Below are positions 59,345 to 64,000 of a stretch of DNA of 64,000 bases, piece after piece (the first letter of the stretch is position 1; every line of letters starts with the position of its first letter). The DNA lies in assembly GCA_030770535.1 (NCBI GenBank), contig JASVEC010000004.1, positions 1,736,001 through 1,800,000 on the forward strand. The letters are read 5' to 3'. Both the position numbers and the translations under genes were made by a program. Below the pieces are notes generated by a model. That model saw only the letters and a program-made list of their open reading frames with translations, did no database searches and was not told where the DNA came from. This DNA is from Batkoa obscura (lineage: Eukaryota > Entomophthoromycota > Entomophthoromycetes > Entomophthorales > Batkoaceae).

Positions 59345-59640
59345 GGTATTAATTTTTAGTTTATCTTTTGAAATAATAGATATAAGATGGACTGAAAGTA
59401 AATTTAACCAATGTTAAATGTCATTTATTTAAAACTAATTGGTTTATTATTCTTATAGTTTATGAACCAATCAAAATTCAGGCAGCTGTCACTTTAATCT
59501 TTTATACCAATCAAAGTTCGATTTTATTTTTATGAATGAAGTCGAACCAAAAACTGTGGGGAATTTGGGTAAATCAAACTAGACAATGCTAATTTGATGG
59601 TTTTAAATGGCTGTTTTTTATTGGTTGGATTTACAGATAA
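59345..59640 (-). promoter_or_regulatory. 14-3-3 promoter with five CCAAT boxes
   Basis: CCAAT occurs on the + strand at 59408, 59467 and 59507, and ATTGG at 59438 and 59620, all within 280 bp of the start codon. CCAAT is the HAP/NF-Y recognition core. In DNA this AT-rich, five copies in a short interval is more than I expect elsewhere, but no statistics were run. Confidence 0.4.
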
Positions 59641-60857
59641 CTAAGATGTGAAGATTATATTATTTACAAGTTTTAAGCCACTATTAATATTAAATATTAC
59701 TATATTATAATATAAACAAGCTCGTTTTATCAAAGTTATACTTGACTATATTGTTATTATGATAGTAGCTTTATAATGATACAGTGTTTTTTTATAGAAT
59801 TTAAAACGTCATTATTAACATGTTTTATTATCTTTTTATGATTACCTCATTAATTCCAATATTAGGTCGTTCCATATGTTTTAGATACTTTCATTTAAAT
59901 TCATTGCTAGTTTTTTTAACTGAATTTAAGGATTACAAGAGTCATATATATTTATATTCAGGTAAAATAAATCAACAACAAATTTAAATAAAGGTGCTGA
60001 AACATACAGAATAGCCTAATAAAACTTAGATCTCACTTTTTCCTAAGATTTTACATTAAATATAATTATTTTTTAACTAAACTAGAAATAAACAGCTCCT
60101 CTTATTTACTTCAATTGGTTTGATAATTGGATGAGCATTTAGGTATTTGTATTGTTGAAAATTATAATAGTTTTATAGATATATCTATAGTAGATAAATG
60201 ATAGTTTGAGAGTAGTTAAAATTTTTGCGGTCTAATACTTATAAGAATAAATGGAATTATTCTTAGGTATTTTTGTAATTTAAAGTTCTATGCTTTAGTT
60301 TAAAAGATTTTACAAATATAATTTTGTTGAATAAAACTAATTATTTTAACTTATATTTTAAAATATAATGATAGGTTGTTATTAATCTGATAATTTATAA
60401 TAGTTTGGAAGTACGCTTAGCTATAAGATAGGTTAAAGTATCTTTAAAAATATAAAAAGTGGTATAAATATTGTTTATTAACTCATTTCAAATTAATTTA
60501 ATTGTTTGTGTTTAAACGCTAATAGTTTATGTACTGTATTATATTTTGAGTTGTTACAGTCATTGAAAAACTTTACAACATTAAAGCCTTTACTTCAAAA
60601 AAACCCTTAAAGTATAAATCTTATACGCTAATAAGTAAAATAAAAAATATATTAAAACTAGTTTATAAATGCTACTATTTTTATATTTTATATTTATTAT
60701 CGTTGTCATTATCTTGACTTTAATCGAGTCTAGCTGCTACAGGTAGTAATGTGCTTTTTATAAACCGCAAGTTGATAATCAGATATTTTAATATTTTTCT
60801 ACCATAATTTACCATACTTTCCAAGACTAAATATTAAGCACATTATTAATGTTTATA

Positions 60858-60955
60858 TGGGGGTGTTTTTTTTGGTTTCATTATTTTTTCCATTTTTCCA
60901 CTTAAATAGCGCTTAGAAAATGGAAAAAAATAATGAAACTAAAAAAATATCCTCA
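60858..60955. mobile_element. MITE copy H, nearly palindromic form
   Basis: Begins TGGGGGTGTTTTTTTTGG and ends AAAAAAATATCCTCA, flanked by TA. The left half is the reversed right half (GTTTCATTATTTTTTCCA against TGGAAAAAAATAATGAAAC), with the core CTTAAATAGCGCTT between. The terminal repeats thus extend to about 40 bp, a snap-back version of the family. Confidence 0.85.
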
Positions 60956-61057
60956 TATGGTATTTAATTATAGCTCTACATAATTTAGTAACTTGATAAG
61001 TTAAAAATTTACTATTGCTACATAGGAGAATAATGTTTTGCTTAAAAAAGTTTAATA

Positions 61058-61157
61058 TGGGGATATATTTTTTTGTTTAAGGATTTTAGTAATAGTTTTT
61101 CACTTAAATAGCGCTTAAAAAATGGAAAAAGTGATAAAATCAAAAAAAACACCCTCA
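61058..61157 (+). mobile_element. MITE copy I
   Basis: TGGGGATATATTTTTTTG to CACCCTCA with core TAAATAGCGCTTAAAA, flanked by TA on both sides. Only 100 bp from copy H. Confidence 0.9.
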
Positions 61158-61366
61158 TATGTTTTTAATAAATCATAGCTATCTTGTAAAGAAGAGCCCT
61201 TGTTATATATAAAATGATATTTTAATTCATCATTATACCACTATTAATGTTATATAGCTATATGAAAATCAAAATAGTCAAGTTTATTGGAAAATATTTT
61301 AATTGAATACACAAAACAAATAAAAATACTATCCTAAATCCAATATTAAACATATTTTTATTGTCT

Positions 61367-62874
61367 TTAATTAGATTCTGGTATAATTGTCTTTGGTAAA
61401 GTTTCCTTTAAATCTGCAACTGCATAAATAAATCCTCCTGTCATTGCTGCATTTCTGGCCAATTGTTCTGGTTTGAGAACTTCCATACGATCCCCTGCAG
61501 TATGGTGAAAAGTAAAATAGCTTAAAGTGGAATTATTTTCAGTTTTTGATGATAATGATGCACAAGGAATTCCTCTTGAGCATAAATATGAAATATCAGC
61601 ATCTCCGCCTTGGGTTTCTAAATAAAATATTTAAATCTGAATAATAAAAAGGGAGAAAATTTACCCTTAACGCCCCCAAAAGTTGTATGCCCCAACAACT
61701 CTTTACCAATTGAAGTAAAAATAGCAGTAGCTTCGCTATTTCCAGAAAAAGCAAACCCGTATGGTTCAAAAGTTCCAGAATCTGATTCCATGGCAAGAAT
61801 ATGATTTTCTAAATTATTTATATTTTCTTGATAGTATGTTTTACCACCAGCTATCCCAGCTTCTTCGTTTGTCCAAAATATAGCACGGAGAGTACGACGA
61901 GGCTTAAGCCCAAGGTTAATTATTTGACGAAGTACTTCCCAACCAATAAAAGCACCAGCGGCGTCATCCATAGCACCAACGCCAACATCCCAAGAATCAA
62001 TATGACCGCTTACAATAACGATTTCATTTGGTTTTTCACTTCCTTTGATTTCAAGGATCAAATTACGTGTCTTGGCTTTACCTCTTTTTAGCGTGGCTCC
62101 CATCTTTAAGGTAAGTTTTGGTTCTTTATAAATATTGCACTTATGGTTACCATTTTCTTTTGCTCTTTTTTGAATTCTGGTTAACATTTGCGCATCTTCT
62201 ACGGTGACTACAGCTCCTGGTATTTTTGCTTCTTTCATTGCTCCAGTATGCGGGGTATCAATAGAAAATGGTGCAGCAGCACGAACTAAGGCAGCAACTG
62301 CACCGTAGTTTTCTGATAATGAAGCGCAATTTTGTCGAATATTAGAAGCGGCGCCATAACCAGTCCAAGGAAAGTTACACAGTACAATCTTTTTATTTAA
62401 TTCCCCCTTTTCACCTTTTTCTTTAAGATCATCTTTAGAAACCACAGTGACTACTTCAGCAGTTATACCATCCTTTGGTGTACCAACTGATCTTCCAAGG
62501 CCTAAAAAGTTGAGCTTTACATCACCACGAGTAGGCGAGTGATATACTAGAGATTCTTCATTACGTTTCCAATAGTCTGCTGTCACATTTTGAGTATATG
62601 CTATCAACCCATCCTTTCTGGCTTGCTTTTGTATCCAGTCAATCGAATCTTCTAATGCTTTTGAGCCAGTTATGCGATGCCCATATAAGTCCGTCATTTC
62701 AGCTAATCGATCCCAGATTATGGTGTTATTTTGAGTTGACGCTAGTAATCTGTTGACGTTGTCTTTAAGATAGGATAAAGTCGGAATTTCAAATTCTTTT
62801 TGGACATTTTGAGAATAGGTGATATTGGAATAAACCAGTGCTACACAAAGATTAAAAGCAATGTTAAACTTCAT
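61367..62874 (-). CDS. Carboxypeptidase Q-like secreted/vacuolar aminopeptidase (M28)
   Basis: Two exons (minus): 62874-61665 and 61617-61367; 486 residues. A signal peptide (about residues 1-21) is followed by a propeptide-like segment, RLAEMTDLYGHRITGSKALE, and the M28 catalytic domain with an inserted PA domain. Metal ligands are recognisable: His and Asp in SGHIDSWDVG, Asp in GAMDDAAGAF, the catalytic Glu pair in WTNEEAGIAG, Asp in MESDSGTF, and the last His in YFTFHHTAGDRME. Order and spacing match carboxypeptidase Q (plasma glutamate carboxypeptidase), a di-zinc enzyme acting on dipeptides. The intron falls inside KETQGGDADISYL. Probably vacuolar or extracellular nutrient release. Confidence 0.93.
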
Positions 62875-64000
62875 TTAACAATAATAATAAATTTATTTAG
62901 CGTTGATGTATCTATTTTAACTCTTTTTATATTTTTTTAAAATATTATAGCATTATATTTAGTTTAGTTCCTAATCATATTTTTTAAACCGGGTTTACTC
63001 TTCTAATTATGATGTTATTCACTTAAACAAGGATTTTTTAATTCAATAAATGACCAAGATGTCTCCAATGATAGAAAACTGGATTAAAAAAGCGTACTTG
63101 TGACAACTAAAATGATAAAAGAGATCGATAAAAATAGATAGGTGCAGCTTAAAGATGAATTTGTTTTAATAACGCTTTCAAGGAAAGTGTAAATCAAGTA
63201 TACATTTGACTACTTCTAAAAATACGTGATTGTACTTTGATTTGATTAAACAAAGCTGTTAATAATATACTAGTCAAATGACTAACAGCAGTATTACCTA
63301 CAGTTTAAAACAATAATTGGTTTGGATAGAAAATACATTTATAATACTGTTTGTTTAAATAATACTTCATCAAATCTATATTGACTAAAGCTTGTATTTG
63401 AACACTTATGTATCATTTATTTTGCTAACTATTTCAAGTTTTTCCCATGATCTGTCATATTTAAATATTCACTAAATTTATAATTTTGGAATAAATTCAG
63501 AACAATTTAGAGTATCGTATATCAAAGTTCTTAGCTACATTTGATATTATCATACAAAGTATTATATATTTCATAATTTCCAAAATTTCAATGAGTTGAA
63601 TAAACTACATACAGAGCAGGCTGTAGTTGGATATATTCTGTTGTTTCTAATTTGTAGTCAATTTTTTTGATAGGAAACTAAGAGCTATAAGAGAAACTTC
63701 GGCCTTTAGTTTCCTATCAAAAAAAATTGACTACAAATTAGAAACAACGAAAGACATCTACTACAACTTATTATATAGTCAATTAAAGTTATATTGCTTA
63801 TTTTGTTTTTGAAAGTATATCAAATAAAATACAAACATACAATAGCAGAGTTGTTGCATTTTTGTTTATTTTTTTCGTAAATAAAATTAATCAACTATGT
63901 GATTATTTGCACTAATGTTTGTTGTTTTTATCATCGTTATCGCCGTTAAGTGGAGTTCAGCTTTAATGTCTTTTTAAAAGACCAAAAGTCAAGTTCATAT
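62875..64000. other. Intergenic region to the window end
   Basis: 1.1 kb holding the carboxypeptidase promoter and a long hairpin at 63640-63748. No gene recognised before the window edge. Confidence 0.5.
63640..63748. repeat. Long inverted repeat (41/42-bp arms)
   Basis: Left arm 63640-63680 and right arm 63707-63748 are exact inverse copies except for one extra base in an A/T run. A 26-base spacer separates them. Homology continues imperfectly outward for another 20 bp (CTGTAGTTGG against CTACAACTTA). It resembles a foldback transposon or a recently formed MITE. No second copy is seen in the window. Confidence 0.88.

Larger units (their letters stand above)
59641..61366. other. Gene-free region with two MITEs
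   Basis: 1.7 kb between the 14-3-3 promoter and the 3' end of the carboxypeptidase gene. Apart from MITE copies H and I, I see only AT-rich DNA. Confidence 0.5.

Noticed and set aside
63838-63862. AATAGCAGAGTTGTTGCA as a third end of the ACARCTGCTG element
   Set aside because: Only partly similar after adding a gap and without an inverted partner; chance cannot be excluded.
1-64000. Retroelements, virus-like elements, tRNA or rRNA genes, CRISPR arrays
   Set aside because: I looked for reverse transcriptase or integrase phrases, capsid-like frames, long terminal repeats, tRNA arms and regularly spaced repeats, and found none I could support.

Overview
The window is about 64 kb of very AT-rich nuclear DNA from a fungus. 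Genes are split by many short introns (mostly 45-65 bp, GT...TAG or CAG). Fungal markers include a Sla1-type endocytic adaptor, a Reg1/Reg2-type protein phosphatase regulator, a CBM19-like chitin-binding secreted protein, PHP-type histidinol phosphatase (HIS2) and TYW1. Strong AT bias together with a multiplied, decaying F-box/leucine-rich family suggests an early-diverging, zygomycete-grade lineage such as Conidiobolus and its relatives. That placement is an inference, not a demonstration.

Layout. 1-2.2 kb: the 3' end of an F-box/LRR gene and a Ser-rich secreted chitin-binding protein. 3.2-8.6 kb: three co-oriented genes for ribosome and spliceosome assembly (AAMP/SQT1, PRP4, NSA2). 8.9-12.3 kb: two tandem decayed F-box/LRR copies, one carrying three insertions of a small repeat. 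12.3-18.3 kb: gene-poor, with a Reg1-like gene and remnants. 18.4-21.1 kb: EMC6 and TYW1. 22.6-28.6 kb: RRP9, then three mitochondrial genes (MRPS7, NDUFB11/ESSS, COX15). 29.1-30.6 kb: another broken F-box/LRR copy. 32.5-36.1 kb: cytosolic isoleucyl-tRNA synthetase. 38.3-39.7 kb: a tandem pair of BRI3-like membrane proteins, the first broken. 40.0-48.1 kb: an MFSD1-like transporter and SLA1. 49.4-54 kb: two unrecognised proteins and HIS2. 54.2-56.5 kb: UTP5/WDR43. 58.4-59.3 kb: 14-3-3. 61.4-62.9 kb: carboxypeptidase Q.

Functional themes. Five genes serve ribosome or spliceosome assembly: SQT1 as the Rpl10/uL16 chaperone, NSA2 in the pre-60S particle, RRP9 and UTP5 in the small-subunit processome, and PRP4 in the U4/U6 snRNP. 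Three neighbouring genes serve mitochondria; two of them are divergent and share a roughly 310-bp promoter with CCAAT-type boxes. All spliced models below were built by hand, and in each the summed exon length is divisible by three.

Non-coding and mobile DNA. The clearest new item is a roughly 100-bp non-autonomous DNA transposon (MITE): nine copies, termini TGGGGATG...CACCCCCA, TA target duplications, and one copy that interrupts an F-box/LRR coding region where a paralog shows the uninterrupted site. Other inverted-repeat elements lie near 51.0, 57.1, 57.3 and 63.7 kb. I saw no tRNA, rRNA, CRISPR array, retroelement or virus-like element. I found no clear undescribed multi-gene system.
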